A stretch of 64,000 nt of DNA from Hymenobacter roseosalivarius DSM 11622 (GCF_900176135.1 NZ_FWWW01000052.1:62001-126000); one strand, 5' to 3'. Numbered from the stretch's first letter, positions 52,724 through 62,327 are shown. Made by a program: numbers and translations. Notes: generated from the sequence alone by a model not told the origin.

Positions 52724-53785
52724 ATGACTACTACGATTGAAGTTATGCCGCGTGAATCGGGGAAATTTGTCATCTCTCTTGATTTTGAACTCAACTGGGG
52801 GGTGCGCGACCAGCAAACATTAGAGCAGTATGGGACCAATATTCTGGGAGTCAGGCAAGCTATTCCGGCTATGCTGGACGTATTTACGGAATACGGTTTG
52901 CGCGTAACCTGGGCTACTGTTGGTTTCTTGTTCTGTAAAACTAAGCCTGATCTTCTGGCACACTTGCCTGTAGTGCGCCCCAACTATATTGATCCCAACC
53001 TTTCGCCTTATTTAGCGCTGGACAGTATTGGTGATGACGAGGCAACCGACCCTTACCACTTTGGCTATTCACTGTTGGAACAGGTGCGTCACACACCAGG
53101 GCAAGAGTTGGCTACGCACACCTTTTGTCATTACTACTGTCTGGAGCAGGGTCAGACAAGCGAATCATTTCGCCACGACTTGCAGGCAGCCATTGATGTC
53201 GCTCAGGAACATGATTTAGAGCTGCGCAGCCTGGTTTTCCCTCGCAATCAATACAATCCAGCTTACATGGGTATATGTGAGGAGGTAGGTATCACGAGCT
53301 ACCGGGGAAACGAATCATCCTGGATCTACAAGGAGCGCAACGAGAAGCAGCAAGCTCTTTATAAGCGTGGTGCCCGCTTAATAGATGCTTACCTGAACAT
53401 GTCGGGAGTGAACTGCTATTCGCTTGACGAAATTGCCAAATCTTTCCCTTATAACATTCCGGCCAGCCGTTTTCTGCGGCCATGGTCAAGGCGTTTCCGG
53501 TTATTAGAGGGCCTGAGAATGCAGCGTATTTTGCGTGGTATGGAATATGCTGCCCAGCACGGACAGGTGTTTCACCTGTGGTGGCACCCTCACAATTTTG
53601 GGGTGAATCTGATTGAAAATATTGCTGTTCTGCGTCAAATCGCTGAGCATTTTCGTTGGTTACAGACGCGCTATGGTATGGAAAGCCTGTCTATGGGGAA
53701 TATTGCAGAGTATTTACAAAAGCGTCAGCAGAAGAGTAAAGACAGTGTTGGAAGTTTGCAAAACGATCAAGAACAGCAAGCATGA
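52724..53785 (+). CDS. Polysaccharide deacetylase (NodB-like, CE4)
   Basis: The 353-residue protein has the NodB-like first motif FVISLDFELNWG, the metal-binding pair in ELATHTFCHYYC (H-x4-H), RSLVFPRNQYNP where the R-x3-F-P motif of the family would be expected, and a C-terminal HLWWHPHNFG His. This arrangement is a subgroup associated with glycan loci, with no signal peptide visible, so it probably acts in the cytoplasm. CE4 enzymes remove N-acetyl groups. Its TGA overlaps the ATG of the formyltransferase (ATGA), so the two are translationally coupled. Confidence 0.85.
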   Translation: MTTTIEVMPRESGKFVISLDFELNWGVRDQQTLEQYGTNILGVRQAIPAMLDVFTEYGLRVTWATVGFLFCKTKPDLLAHLPVVRPNYIDPNLSPYLALDSIGDDEATDPYHFGYSLLEQVRHTPGQELATHTFCHYYCLEQGQTSESFRHDLQAAIDVAQEHDLELRSLVFPRNQYNPAYMGICEEVGITSYRGNESSWIYKERNEKQQALYKRGARLIDAYLNMSGVNCYSLDEIAKSFPYNIPASRFLRPWSRRFRLLEGLRMQRILRGMEYAAQHGQVFHLWWHPHNFGVNLIENIAVLRQIAEHFRWLQTRYGMESLSMGNIAEYLQKRQQKSKDSVGSLQNDQEQQA

Positions 53786-54570
53786 GCCAAGTTGCTATAT
53801 CGAGCCAAAGAATAGTAGTATTAGCTGGTCCAGGCAAATCGACTGACATTCTGTTTCACGCCTTAGATCGAGAATTTGGCGTACAGCGAATTATCGTCGA
53901 AACGCCTGTTAGCCAAAAGCAACTGCTCAAGCGTCGGGGTGAAAAGCTGGGATGGAGCGTCGTGGTCGGACAAATCTTATTCAAACTATTGATTGCTAAA
54001 CCCCTAGAAGCCTTCTCGCAAGGGCGTCTACACGCTATCCGAACCAAAGAGCATCTTGATGACCGACCAATTCCTGAAGACCGAATCAGTCGCGTAGCCT
54101 CAGTGAATTCAGCCGGCTGCATTGAAGAGCTGCAGCGCCTGCAACCCGACGTAGTAGTAGTAAATGGCACTCGTATCATTGCCAAAAAGGCATTAATGAG
54201 CGTGCCCTGCCGGTTTATTAATACCCATGCTGGCATTACGCCTCTATACCGTGGTGTACACGGTGGCTACTGGGCCTTGGCCAATAACGACCAAACCCAT
54301 TGCGGTGTGTCAGTGCATTTAGTTGACTCAGGCATTGATACGGGAGGCATTATCGCGCAGGCTTTAATCCACCCAACGCCTGAGGACAACTTTGTCACGT
54401 ATCCACTGCTACAGCTGGCAGCAGGCCTGCCTCTGCTTATGCAGGCCATTCGCGATGTTCTGAAGGGTGAAGTAAAGCTGCGGCCGGCGCCAGAAGGTGG
54501 GTCGCGGTTGTGGTCGCACCCGACGCTCTTAGAGTATTTGGGCGCTTATAGCCGCAGCGGCATCCGCTAG
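53782..54570 (+). CDS. Formyltransferase family protein (sugar N-formyltransferase candidate)
   Basis: The 262-residue protein carries the Asn-His-Asp triad of formyltransferases: FINTHAGITPLYRGVHGGYWAL (Asn and His) and GVSVHLVDSGIDTGGIIAQ (Asp). The N-terminal 100 residues are a Rossmann-like half with a basic patch. It differs from a methionyl-tRNA formyltransferase in lacking the C-terminal tRNA-binding domain, and from PurN in sequence. Coupling to a deacetylase suggests that an N-acetyl group is removed from a sugar and replaced by an N-formyl group. This is inference from gene order. Confidence 0.85.
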   Translation: MSQVAISSQRIVVLAGPGKSTDILFHALDREFGVQRIIVETPVSQKQLLKRRGEKLGWSVVVGQILFKLLIAKPLEAFSQGRLHAIRTKEHLDDRPIPEDRISRVASVNSAGCIEELQRLQPDVVVVNGTRIIAKKALMSVPCRFINTHAGITPLYRGVHGGYWALANNDQTHCGVSVHLVDSGIDTGGIIAQALIHPTPEDNFVTYPLLQLAAGLPLLMQAIRDVLKGEVKLRPAPEGGSRLWSHPTLLEYLGAYSRSGIR

Positions 54571-55938
54571 CTAACGCGGAGTGGCAACTTGTGTGCGTAT
54601 GGAAGTTGCGCGGATGATTTTACGTTTTGATCGGGTAGCAGCAGTACTTATGTCCTGTAAGATATACAACCCTGCCACGTAAAAAGGAATAAGGGGGATT
54701 TTATACCGTACAAGGGTGCCGAAATTTGATGTGGAAGTACCTATCGCTATGGCAAATACAAGTGAAAACACAAAACATAATACCAGTACAGGGCTACGTG
54801 AGATGGTAGTAAGTGTTTTGATGACACCTGATTTGTAAAATATTCTAATGGTGAAAATAAGGAAATATAACGCTTCAATAGCCGATAAAATCATGACAGG
54901 GTTACGTGCTTCCCATAAAAAAGGGCGAAACAAAGAGACTATAATAGCTTGGGGAGCAAGTTTGATCATTCCACTTAGTGTGCCATCCAACTCTCCTATA
55001 TGATAGGCTGAGCCCCCCTCCTTTACACTCACCGAATATAGATAATCAGCCGTAATCTTGCTCCTTTCGCCGATTTTAGTAACATCATACTGATCATCCC
55101 CAGCTGTCAGAGTGGTTGCGGCAAAACCTGCAATCAAAACTCCGGCAATCAAAAACAAAGGCTTCGCTAATGTACGCACGAGTGGATTACGAATTTTCTG
55201 ACTATTTTCATTAAAAACCCAGAGTAAGGCAGGAGGAAGGAAGCAGAGTAATATATATACCTTAATTGTGAAAATAGTGTAGGCAGCTATAAATCCTATT
55301 ATAGCAGAGGCTGTGACGTGTTTCTTTTCAATCGCGCCGCGATAAAATGCGAAGAATACCCACCCTAAGGCGCCAAGGCAGATAGAGTCCTTCATAAGAC
55401 CAGATCCCCAAAAAAATACGGATGGAATGAAGAAAACGGATATTGCTAATGATTTGTAAATACTTGGCCTAACCTTAATAAGGGTTACAAACATTGCCCA
55501 CATACCGCTGAAGCTGATAGTGGCAAACATAAGTGCAATAATCGTATATGTATTAAAGCATAAAAGGGCACACCATACTGCAATCTTAATAACGGTGAAT
55601 TCTTTTGGCGCGTCATACCATTCCATTCTTGCAGCATAGGAAGCTGTATTGGGGTCGTATTCGCCATGCGAGAAGAGTAGTTTAATTCCACTACTGGGAG
55701 AGTCCCAAAAGGCTTGATATACTATTTTAGTATGATTAAAATAATTGAAAGTATCTCCGCCTTTATAATAAAACTGATAGATAAGTCCTAACGCTATTGC
55801 ACCCAAAAACTTAACCGATAGCGCCGGAATAAAATACTTCTTCGTCAGCACATTCGTAAACCGCTTGCGCACACCGAAGGCAATGGCATAGAAGACACCC
55901 AGGTAAATCGGGGTCAGAAGAAGATCTTTCAGCTCCAT
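54571..55938 (-). CDS. Multi-pass membrane protein of unknown function
   Basis: The 455-residue protein has about ten hydrophobic segments with short loops, among them FVTLIKVRPSIYKSLAISVFF, FFWGSGLMKDSICLGALGWVFFAFYRGAI and, near the end, GTLVRYKIPLIPFYVAGLYIL. Polar loops include KGGDTFNYFNHTKIVY and a 100-residue extracellular-type loop with YHIGELDGTLSGMIKLAPQ. It could be a polysaccharide polymerase or GT-C type protein, but no diagnostic motif is seen. It abuts the formyltransferase stop, tail to tail, at the end of the polysaccharide locus. Confidence 0.7.
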   Translation of the reverse strand: MELKDLLLTPIYLGVFYAIAFGVRKRFTNVLTKKYFIPALSVKFLGAIALGLIYQFYYKGGDTFNYFNHTKIVYQAFWDSPSSGIKLLFSHGEYDPNTASYAARMEWYDAPKEFTVIKIAVWCALLCFNTYTIIALMFATISFSGMWAMFVTLIKVRPSIYKSLAISVFFIPSVFFWGSGLMKDSICLGALGWVFFAFYRGAIEKKHVTASAIIGFIAAYTIFTIKVYILLCFLPPALLWVFNENSQKIRNPLVRTLAKPLFLIAGVLIAGFAATTLTAGDDQYDVTKIGERSKITADYLYSVSVKEGGSAYHIGELDGTLSGMIKLAPQAIIVSLFRPFLWEARNPVMILSAIEALYFLIFTIRIFYKSGVIKTLTTISRSPVLVLCFVFSLVFAIAIGTSTSNFGTLVRYKIPLIPFYVAGLYILQDISTAATRSKRKIIRATSIRTQVATPR

Positions 55939-55955
55939 ACGTGGGTGCCGGGGGG

Positions 55956-57200
55956 CTAAATTTTATTTTTCTTCAAGTAGGACTTCGCCTCTTGGTACTG
56001 CTCCGACTTATGGCTAGCCTTGTCGCGCACTACCTCGTAATAGCGACGGGCAGCAGCTATATCGGGAGTCTTGGCGGCAATGCGGGCCAGGTTGAAGTTG
56101 GCGTACACGTAGAAGCCACCACTGGTTTCGTCGGTGCTTTCCGCAAATACGATGCAACGCTGGTAGTAGTCCTGTGCCTTCTCTAGGTCCTTATATTTAT
56201 TTTGCATCAGCCATCCTAAAAAATAGGTGGCATAACGGCCGCTAATACCTTCATAACCAGGCATGCCACGGTTGAGTTTATCCAGGATGTCGCGGCTTAT
56301 GCGCTCACACTCCCGAAAATCTCCTTCGTTGAAGCACAGTAAGGAGTAGAAGCGTTGGAAATACCCATTGTCAGGGTAGTTGCTGGCTAAAAAGCGCGCA
56401 ACGGGCATGGATGCGGCGGGTTTATTTTCCTCATTATTGAGGATGCGCATCAGAAAGAATTTAGCTTCTGTGCCGGTGTAAAATCCATTGTCAGCTACAT
56501 TCTTAAGCTGCTGTAAACCTAGCTCTCTGTTTCCTTTGGGAAAAAACAAAAGGACAGGGCGCAAAAGCGGATATTCTTCTGAAATCCAGACGGCGTAATA
56601 GTTAAATAAGGCTTGGCCAAACAGGAATTCCGGGCTCAGGCCGTTAGCTTCCTTGCTTTTTTCCAGATACTCAAGGGCGCGTCGGCTACTCACGGTAGCT
56701 TTGCGCCAGTTGGCCCGCTCCGCGTTCAGTCGGGCATCAAAGCCGTAGGCAGCAGAGAGGAAAAAGCAGGCCTCGTAGTTCTTCTTGTCGGCTTTATATA
56801 GTTTTTCGCCATAGGTGATAGCCGTATCCATGTAGGCGAAAAACAGCTTGTCATACTGCTTGGTCTGCACGTTGGTTGGAACGATTTTCCACCAAGTACT
56901 CAGGCCCAGCAGAAAATACGGCATCGGATGCTCGGGGTAGCGCCGCCGCAACGACCGGAACTGCTTCTCGGCCTTATCATACTTGAAGTTGTAGAGATTT
57001 TGCACCGCGCCATCGAGCTCAGTTTGAATGTCTTTGTCCAGCAGCAGCCAACCTTTGGTATCGGCGGTTGGCAAAACATCGACGTTTTCTACTTCAATCG
57101 TGCGGATAGGAGGGGGGATACGGGTGCTGTCCTTTTTTTGGGCCTGAGCGCCAGTCGCCATAAAAAGTAATAACAGAATAAATCGAAGTTCTCGGATCAT
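55956..57200 (-). CDS. Tetratricopeptide-repeat protein, exported
   Basis: The 414-residue protein has an N-terminal signal peptide of about 20 residues ending in Ala-Gln-Ala-Gln. Helical repeats follow, with the TPR spacing (W-x2-G..Y..A..Y) visible in NLYNFKYDKAEKQFRSLRRRYPEHPMPYFLLG and LEKAQDYYQRCIVFAEST. Its charged C-terminus ends in KKNKI. TPR domains act as scaffolds. It stands 17 bases from the membrane protein on the same strand, so the two may form an operon. No enzymatic motif is present. Confidence 0.8.
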   Translation of the reverse strand: MIRELRFILLLLFMATGAQAQKKDSTRIPPPIRTIEVENVDVLPTADTKGWLLLDKDIQTELDGAVQNLYNFKYDKAEKQFRSLRRRYPEHPMPYFLLGLSTWWKIVPTNVQTKQYDKLFFAYMDTAITYGEKLYKADKKNYEACFFLSAAYGFDARLNAERANWRKATVSSRRALEYLEKSKEANGLSPEFLFGQALFNYYAVWISEEYPLLRPVLLFFPKGNRELGLQQLKNVADNGFYTGTEAKFFLMRILNNEENKPAASMPVARFLASNYPDNGYFQRFYSLLCFNEGDFRECERISRDILDKLNRGMPGYEGISGRYATYFLGWLMQNKYKDLEKAQDYYQRCIVFAESTDETSGGFYVYANFNLARIAAKTPDIAAARRYYEVVRDKASHKSEQYQEAKSYLKKNKI

Positions 57201-57283
57201 GGGATATGCTAGTGCAATCGTCGGCTACGCTAGGTTTTGGGGCTTGTGCGGCTGGCAAGAGGGCTAAAGTATGGCTTTTATCC

Positions 57284-57291
57284 TAGTTTTG
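57284..57291 (+). promoter_or_regulatory. Promoter -7 box for the M42-type peptidase gene
   Basis: TAGTTTTG matches TAnnTTTG. A GTG at 57293 would start inside the expected melted region, so the ATG at 57311 is the better start. Confidence 0.5.
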
Positions 57292-57310
57292 GGTGAACAA
57301 CATACTGCGT

Positions 57311-58225
57311 ATGCATCTGCTAAAAACCTTGTGTGAGATTTCGGCACCGGCCGGCAACGAAGCTCCTCTGACAGAATTCTTGTTACGATACATTAACGAG
57401 AATCAGACGAGCTGGCGTGTACGACCAGCGATAATACAGGGAGAAGAGTGGCAAGATTGCATAATGCTGGTATTTGGAACGCCTCGAACAGCGGTATTCG
57501 CTCATCTTGACAGCATTGGGTTTACGGTGCGCTACGGCCGCCAATTGGTGCGTATTGGTGGCCCACAAGTAGAAAGTGGTTATCGTCTGGTGGGCCATGA
57601 CGCGCAAGGCGACGTTGCCTGCACACTCGCCGTAGACGACGAAACCGGTGAACTGAGCTATGAGTTCACTCGCGACATTGAGCGGGGCACGGAATTGACC
57701 TTTGCCTGCGACTTCCGCGAAACGGCCGATACGGTGCAGTCGTGCTACCTCGATAACCGGCTGGGCGTGTGGAATGCGCTGCGTCTGGCCGAAACGCTGG
57801 AGCATGGTATTCTGGTGTTCAGCTGCTGGGAAGAGCACGGCGGGGGCTCCGTAGCTTATTTGGCCAAGCACATCTATGAAACATACGGAGTTCGTCAGGC
57901 TTTGATTTCAGACATCACCTGGGTGACGGAAGGAGTACACGCGGGCCAGGGAGTAGCTATTTCGCTGCGAGACTCTTTAATTCCGCGCCGCTCTTATGTG
58001 GAGCGTATTCGCCAAATCGCAAAAGCTGCCGGTATTCCGCATCAGCTGGAAGTAGAAGGTGGTGGCGGCTCCGATGCAAAGGAGTTGCAGCATAGCACTC
58101 AACCTTGGGATTGGTGCTTTGTGGGCGCGCCCGAGGATCATGTGCACTCACCCGACGAGCTCGTGGACAAGCGCGACATTGCCAGTATGCTGGCGCTGTA
58201 TCAGGTACTCATGCGGGAGCTATAG
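57311..58225 (+). CDS. M42/M20-type zinc metallopeptidase
   Basis: The 304-residue protein is a member of the M42 glutamyl-aminopeptidase/cellulase-like family. The start [24 protein letters not shown] is characteristic. [14 protein letters not shown] supplies the first His-x-Asp, [12 protein letters not shown] the bridging Asp, CWEEHGGG the Glu-Glu, ISDITW the Asp, and [10 protein letters not shown] the last His. All five metal or catalytic positions are in place. It trims N-terminal residues from peptides in the cytoplasm. It is shorter than typical M42 enzymes (about 340-360). Confidence 0.85.
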   Translation: MHLLKTLCEISAPAGNEAPLTEFLLRYINENQTSWRVRPAIIQGEEWQDCIMLVFGTPRTAVFAHLDSIGFTVRYGRQLVRIGGPQVESGYRLVGHDAQGDVACTLAVDDETGELSYEFTRDIERGTELTFACDFRETADTVQSCYLDNRLGVWNALRLAETLEHGILVFSCWEEHGGGSVAYLAKHIYETYGVRQALISDITWVTEGVHAGQGVAISLRDSLIPRRSYVERIRQIAKAAGIPHQLEVEGGGGSDAKELQHSTQPWDWCFVGAPEDHVHSPDELVDKRDIASMLALYQVLMREL

Positions 58226-58248
58226 AAGCGCAAGTAGACTTTGAACGC

Positions 58249-58285
58249 AAAAAGCCCCCCAGACTAGTCTGGGGGGCTTTTTTTA
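58249..58285 (+). terminator. Intrinsic terminator, GCCCCCCAGA type
   Basis: AAAAAGCCCCCCAGACT and AGTCTGGGGGGCTTTTT form a perfect palindromic hairpin followed by further T residues after the M42-type gene. It is the fourth copy of this terminator in the window. Confidence 0.92.
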
Positions 58286-58477
58286 GATGAGGCTTCGACC
58301 CGAAGAGATGTACCAAGCTATACTTAACGGTTGATTGTAAAGTGCAGGGGAGTTCCTCCTCTCACTTTTGCGGGCTGAGAACTTGAGGATTAGCTAATAA
58401 GCTCTATTTTACGAGCCCAAAACATTCTTTCATTCACTAATCCTAACCCTAAACGCTTACCCCTCACCACCGCTTCT

Positions 58478-60730
58478 ATGATGGAAATTCTTTACGTAGC
58501 CCCCGCACTAGGCGTGCTGGCCCTATTGTACACATGGTTGCGCTCGGGCTGGGTCGCCCGACAAGATGCCGGCGACGAACGCATGCGCACCATTGCTGGC
58601 TATATCGCCGATGGCGCCATTGCCTTTCTGAAAGCTGAATATAAAGTGCTGGCTTTGTTCGCGCTCATTGCCTGCGCCTTTTTGGGCTACCTGGGCACTA
58701 CCGGCGAAAAGTCGAGCCCTGTTATTGTTATTGCTTTCCTGATTGGGGCCGTGTTTTCGGCACTCGCGGGCTTTATCGGGATGAAGATTGCCACGAAAGC
58801 CAACGTGCGTACGGCGCAGGCGGCCCGCACTAGTTTGGCCAAAGCCCTGAACGTGTCTTTCTCCGGTGGCTCAGTAATGGGCATGGGCGTGGCGGGTTTG
58901 GCCGTATTAGGCCTGGGCTCACTGTTCATTGTGTTCTACAATATGTTCGTGGTGAGTGAAGGTGCCGGTGCCAATGGAATTGAGATGGAAACGGCGCTGG
59001 AAGTGCTGACCGGGTTTTCACTGGGGGCTGAGAGCATCGCGCTTTTCGCCCGCGTGGGTGGCGGTATCTACACCAAAGCTGCCGACGTGGGAGCCGACTT
59101 AGTAGGGAAAGTAGAAGCGGGTATTCCCGAAGATGACCCGCGCAACCCTGCTACCATTGCCGACAACGTGGGTGACAATGTGGGCGACGTGGCTGGCATG
59201 GGGGCCGACCTGTTTGGCTCCTACGTGGCTACTATTCTGGCTACGATGGTGCTGGGCCGCGAGGTAGCCGCTACCAATGATCAGTTCAATGGCCTGTCGC
59301 CTATCCTGTTGCCGATGGTTATTGCCGGTATTGGCATCATCTCCTCGCTGCTGGGTATTCTGACCGTACGGGTAAAAGAAGGCGGCGACGTGCAGGGCGC
59401 GCTGAACTTTGGCAACTATGTGTCGGTAGTGCTGACGGCGGTTTCCTCCTACTTTCTGGTGCGCTGGATGCTGCCAGCCGGCGAGATGGTAATCAATCGG
59501 GCGGGTGCTGTTGCCTTTGATTCGATGGACGTGTTTTATGCCATTATCGTGGGCCTAGCGGTTGGTACGCTGATGAGCATTATCACGGAATACTATACGG
59601 CAATGGGCAAACGGCCGGTGCTGAGCATCGTAAAGCAGAGTAGTACTGGTCATGCCACCACGGTTATTGGTGGCCTCTCCATTGGTATGGAGTCTACGGT
59701 GTTGCCGATCCTGGTGCTGGCTGCTGGTATCGTGTTGTCGTTCCGGTGTGCCGGTCTTTATGGCGTCGCTATTGCCGCCGCTGGCATGATGGCCACTACC
59801 GCAATGCAGCTGGCCATTGATGCCTTCGGGCCTATTGCCGACAACGCCGGAGGTATCGCCGAAATGAGCGAGATGCCGAAGGAAGTGCGGGAGCGTACCG
59901 ACATTCTGGATGCCGTAGGCAATACCACGGCTGCTACCGGCAAGGGCTTTGCCATTGCCTCAGCAGCACTGACTTCGCTGGCTTTGTTTGCTGCCTTCAT
60001 GGGCACGGCCAACATCAGCGTCATCGATATCAGCCACGCCGATGTGCTGGCGGGCCTATTCGTGGGCGGCATGATTCCGTTTATCTTCTCCGGGCTGGCT
60101 ATTTCGGCCGTGGGCCGGGCAGCAATGGCAATGGTGCAGGAAGTACGCCGACAGTTCCGCGAAATTCCCGGTATCATGGAAGGCACTGGCCGGCCCGAGT
60201 ACGAAAAGTGCGTGGCCATTTCTACCCAGGCTGCTATCCGCGAAATGATGTTGCCGGGTGCTATCGCGCTTCTTGTTCCCATACTTGTTGGCTTTAGCTT
60301 CGGCCCGGAAGTCCTGGGGGGCTTATTGGCGGGCGTTACCGTTTCGGGCGTGCTGATGGCCATCTTTCAAAGCAACGCCGGCGGTGCCTGGGATAACGCT
60401 AAAAAGTCGTTCGAGAAGGGCGTGATGATTGATGGCACGATGCATTACAAAGGCTCCGACGCGCACAAAGCCTCCGTGACCGGCGATACCGTAGGCGACC
60501 CATTCAAGGACACTTCCGGGCCATCCATGAACATTCTCATCAAGCTGATGAGCATTGTGTCGCTGGTAATTGCCCCCCACATCGCTGTTACCGATGGTAC
60601 CATGCGGGAAGGCGTCGCGCCGGTCGGAGCTAAGCCCGTGGAGCGTATTATAGAGCCCAAAGTAAGCTGCGCCGATTTAGCTCCGGGGGCCGCCAAAGCC
60701 GTTTATGCGTTGTGGCAGCACACCCGTTAA
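58478..60730 (+). CDS. hppA: Membrane-bound, K+-dependent ion-translocating pyrophosphatase
   Basis: The 750-residue protein has about sixteen membrane helices and couples pyrophosphate hydrolysis to H+ or Na+ transport across the cytoplasmic membrane. The PPi site shows [46 protein letters not shown] in several pieces. The motif [10 protein letters not shown] (about residue 480) has Ala where K+-independent enzymes have Lys, so the K+-dependent class is indicated. Length is slightly above average. The H+ versus Na+ preference was not decided. A second ATG at 58481 is an equal start. Confidence 0.94.
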   Translation: MMEILYVAPALGVLALLYTWLRSGWVARQDAGDERMRTIAGYIADGAIAFLKAEYKVLALFALIACAFLGYLGTTGEKSSPVIVIAFLIGAVFSALAGFIGMKIATKANVRTAQAARTSLAKALNVSFSGGSVMGMGVAGLAVLGLGSLFIVFYNMFVVSEGAGANGIEMETALEVLTGFSLGAESIALFARVGGGIYTKAADVGADLVGKVEAGIPEDDPRNPATIADNVGDNVGDVAGMGADLFGSYVATILATMVLGREVAATNDQFNGLSPILLPMVIAGIGIISSLLGILTVRVKEGGDVQGALNFGNYVSVVLTAVSSYFLVRWMLPAGEMVINRAGAVAFDSMDVFYAIIVGLAVGTLMSIITEYYTAMGKRPVLSIVKQSSTGHATTVIGGLSIGMESTVLPILVLAAGIVLSFRCAGLYGVAIAAAGMMATTAMQLAIDAFGPIADNAGGIAEMSEMPKEVRERTDILDAVGNTTAATGKGFAIASAALTSLALFAAFMGTANISVIDISHADVLAGLFVGGMIPFIFSGLAISAVGRAAMAMVQEVRRQFREIPGIMEGTGRPEYEKCVAISTQAAIREMMLPGAIALLVPILVGFSFGPEVLGGLLAGVTVSGVLMAIFQSNAGGAWDNAKKSFEKGVMIDGTMHYKGSDAHKASVTGDTVGDPFKDTSGPSMNILIKLMSIVSLVIAPHIAVTDGTMREGVAPVGAKPVERIIEPKVSCADLAPGAAKAVYALWQHTR

Positions 60731-60834
60731 CAGGCTTGTAGCCCGCCTATTACCTATCATAAGAAGGGTGGCGAACAGTCGGTTTTCGAAATTGGCGGGA
60801 GTTCGCGACGTTCTGATGTCAAGGAGCAACACAT

Positions 60835-60871
60835 AAAAAGCAGCCTCTTCGCACAGAAGGGGCTGCTTTTT
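60835..60871 (+). terminator. hppA: Intrinsic terminator of hppA
   Basis: AAAAAGCAGCCTCTTC and GAAGGGGCTGCTTTTT form a stem with one mismatch around a GCACA loop, with poly-T. It does not belong to the GCCCCCCAGA family. Confidence 0.85.
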
Positions 60872-60877
60872 ATGTCC

Positions 60878-60885
60878 TACCTTTG
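60878..60885 (+). promoter_or_regulatory. Promoter -7 box for hpt
   Basis: TACCTTTG follows the hppA terminator directly and leaves a 35-base leader to the ATG at 60921. Confidence 0.5.
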
Positions 60886-60920
60886 GCCTTCCCTTCGCCC
60901 GGTTTCCAACCTCGTTCGGT

Positions 60921-61460
60921 ATGCCCCACGCTAGTATCTCCCTGCACGACAAGCAGTTTGCCCCTTACCTCACCTCTGAGCAACTGGCAACCGCCGTGCG
61001 AGAGTTGGCCTCCCGCCTGAATGCGGACTACGCCGATAAGACGCCGCTGTTCGTGGCGGTGCTCAATGGCTCGTTCATGTTCGCGTCTGATTTGCTGAAA
61101 GAGCTGACCATTAACTGCGAAATATCTTTCGTTAAAATGGCCTCTTACGAAGGCACCAGCAGCACGGGCAAGGTCAAGGAATTGCTTGGGCTTCGCGAAG
61201 AAGTGCAGGGCCGGCACCTGGTTGTGTTGGAGGATATCGTGGATACTGGCCACACCATCCGCGCCTTGCTCGACTCGCTGGGGGGCAAAAATCCGGCTTC
61301 TCTGGAAGTCGCCTGTCTGCTGATCAAGCCTGAATGCCTCCAGCATGAGTTAGCCATTCGCTACCCGGCGCTTCGTATTCCCAATGATTTTGTGGTAGGC
61401 TACGGCCTTGATTATGACGGCTTAGGCCGAAACTACCCCGATCTGTACAAGGCGTTGTAA
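60921..61460 (+). CDS. hpt: Hypoxanthine phosphoribosyltransferase
   Basis: The 179-residue type I phosphoribosyltransferase makes IMP/GMP from hypoxanthine/guanine and PRPP. The PRPP loop LVVLEDIVDTGHT (about 98-110) and the preceding FVAVLNGSFMFASDLL and FVKMASYEGTSSTGKVKEL (flexible catalytic loop) are all present, as is the C-terminal NDFVVGYGLDYDGLGRNYPDLY. It is followed by adk, with a promoter box in between. Confidence 0.95.
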   Translation: MPHASISLHDKQFAPYLTSEQLATAVRELASRLNADYADKTPLFVAVLNGSFMFASDLLKELTINCEISFVKMASYEGTSSTGKVKELLGLREEVQGRHLVVLEDIVDTGHTIRALLDSLGGKNPASLEVACLLIKPECLQHELAIRYPALRIPNDFVVGYGLDYDGLGRNYPDLYKAL

Positions 61461-61476
61461 TCTGAGCGGTTCAGCC

Positions 61477-61484
61477 TACTTTTG
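61477..61484 (+). promoter_or_regulatory. Promoter -7 box for adk
   Basis: TACTTTTG followed by GCCCCCC lies 11 bases before an ATG at 61496 and 86 before the conserved adk ATG at 61571. Confidence 0.5.
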
Positions 61485-61570
61485 CCCCCCATCGTATGGA
61501 GCACTTTAGTACCGATTCGCTATCTTTCCCAAATACCGTCTTTTCTTTCTCCTGCGAAAATCCTCGCTCT

Positions 61571-62197
61571 ATGCTTAATATCGTGCTCTTCGGCCCGCCC
61601 GGTGCCGGCAAAGGAACGCAAAGTCAGAAGTTAATTGCCCGTTATAATCTGGTACACCTCTCGACCGGCGACCTGCTTCGCTCCCAAATCACGCAAGGCA
61701 CCGAACTAGGGCTGCGCGCCAAAAAACTCATGGATGAAGGCCTACTGGTGCCCGATGAAGTAGTGATTGGCATGATTGAGAGCCAGCTGGCCAACAATAC
61801 GGAAGCCGCGGGCTTTATCTTCGATGGCTTTCCCCGCACCGTACCTCAGGCTCAAAGTCTGGATGAGCTGATGGTGCGCTATGATACCGGCGTTTCGTGC
61901 ATGATTGCCTTGGAAGTAGCGGAAGAAGAGCTGGTGAAGCGCCTGCTGGAGCGAGGCAAAACCAGCGGCCGCCCCGATGACCAGGACGAAGCCAAAATTC
62001 GCCGCCGCGTAAACGTATACAACACCGAGACGGCCCAGGTGGCGGGCTATTACGCTGAGCAGCAGAAGTTTCACGCTCTAAATGGCATTGGGGCTATCGA
62101 AGAAATATTTACCCAAATCTGCGATATTATCGACCAGAAGCAGGTTGCTCCCTCGCTGTCTGATGGTCAGCAGGCCGCTGACGAAGTAAAAGCGTAA
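61571..62197 (+). CDS. adk: Adenylate kinase
   Basis: Adk interconverts ATP+AMP and 2 ADP. The start was taken at 61571 (MLNIVLFGPPGAGKGTQ), as the family begins right at the P-loop. An in-frame ATG at 61496, close after a promoter box, would add 25 residues without any feature. The 208 residues show the P-loop at 8-16, HLSTGDLLR, GFIFDGFPRTVPQAQ and the LID region with RGKTSGRPDDQDEAKIRRRV. The LID lacks the four-Cys zinc site. The extended form cannot be ruled out. Confidence 0.93.
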   Translation: MLNIVLFGPPGAGKGTQSQKLIARYNLVHLSTGDLLRSQITQGTELGLRAKKLMDEGLLVPDEVVIGMIESQLANNTEAAGFIFDGFPRTVPQAQSLDELMVRYDTGVSCMIALEVAEEELVKRLLERGKTSGRPDDQDEAKIRRRVNVYNTETAQVAGYYAEQQKFHALNGIGAIEEIFTQICDIIDQKQVAPSLSDGQQAADEVKA

Positions 62198-62223
62198 CTT
62201 TGTAGGCCAAACCGCCTTCATCT

Positions 62224-62327
62224 GTCTGTCATCCTGACAAAGGAAGGACCTTATCACTTCAGAACGATGCGCGTAAAAACGACTCGTTCTGAAGTGATAA
62301 GGTCCTTCCTTCGTCAGGATGACAGAC
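62224..62327. repeat. Long REP-like hairpin between adk and obgE
   Basis: The arms 62224-62267 and 62284-62327 are complementary over 44 bases with a single mismatch and a 16-base loop. They begin GTCTGTCATCCTGAC and end with its complement. The GTCATCCTGA end matches GTCATGCTGA at 34173. No T-run follows. Confidence 0.88.

Noticed and set aside
62195..62202. Promoter box TAACTTTG for obgE
   Set aside because: It overlaps the adk stop codon and lies upstream of the long hairpin with no -33 element, so chance is as likely.
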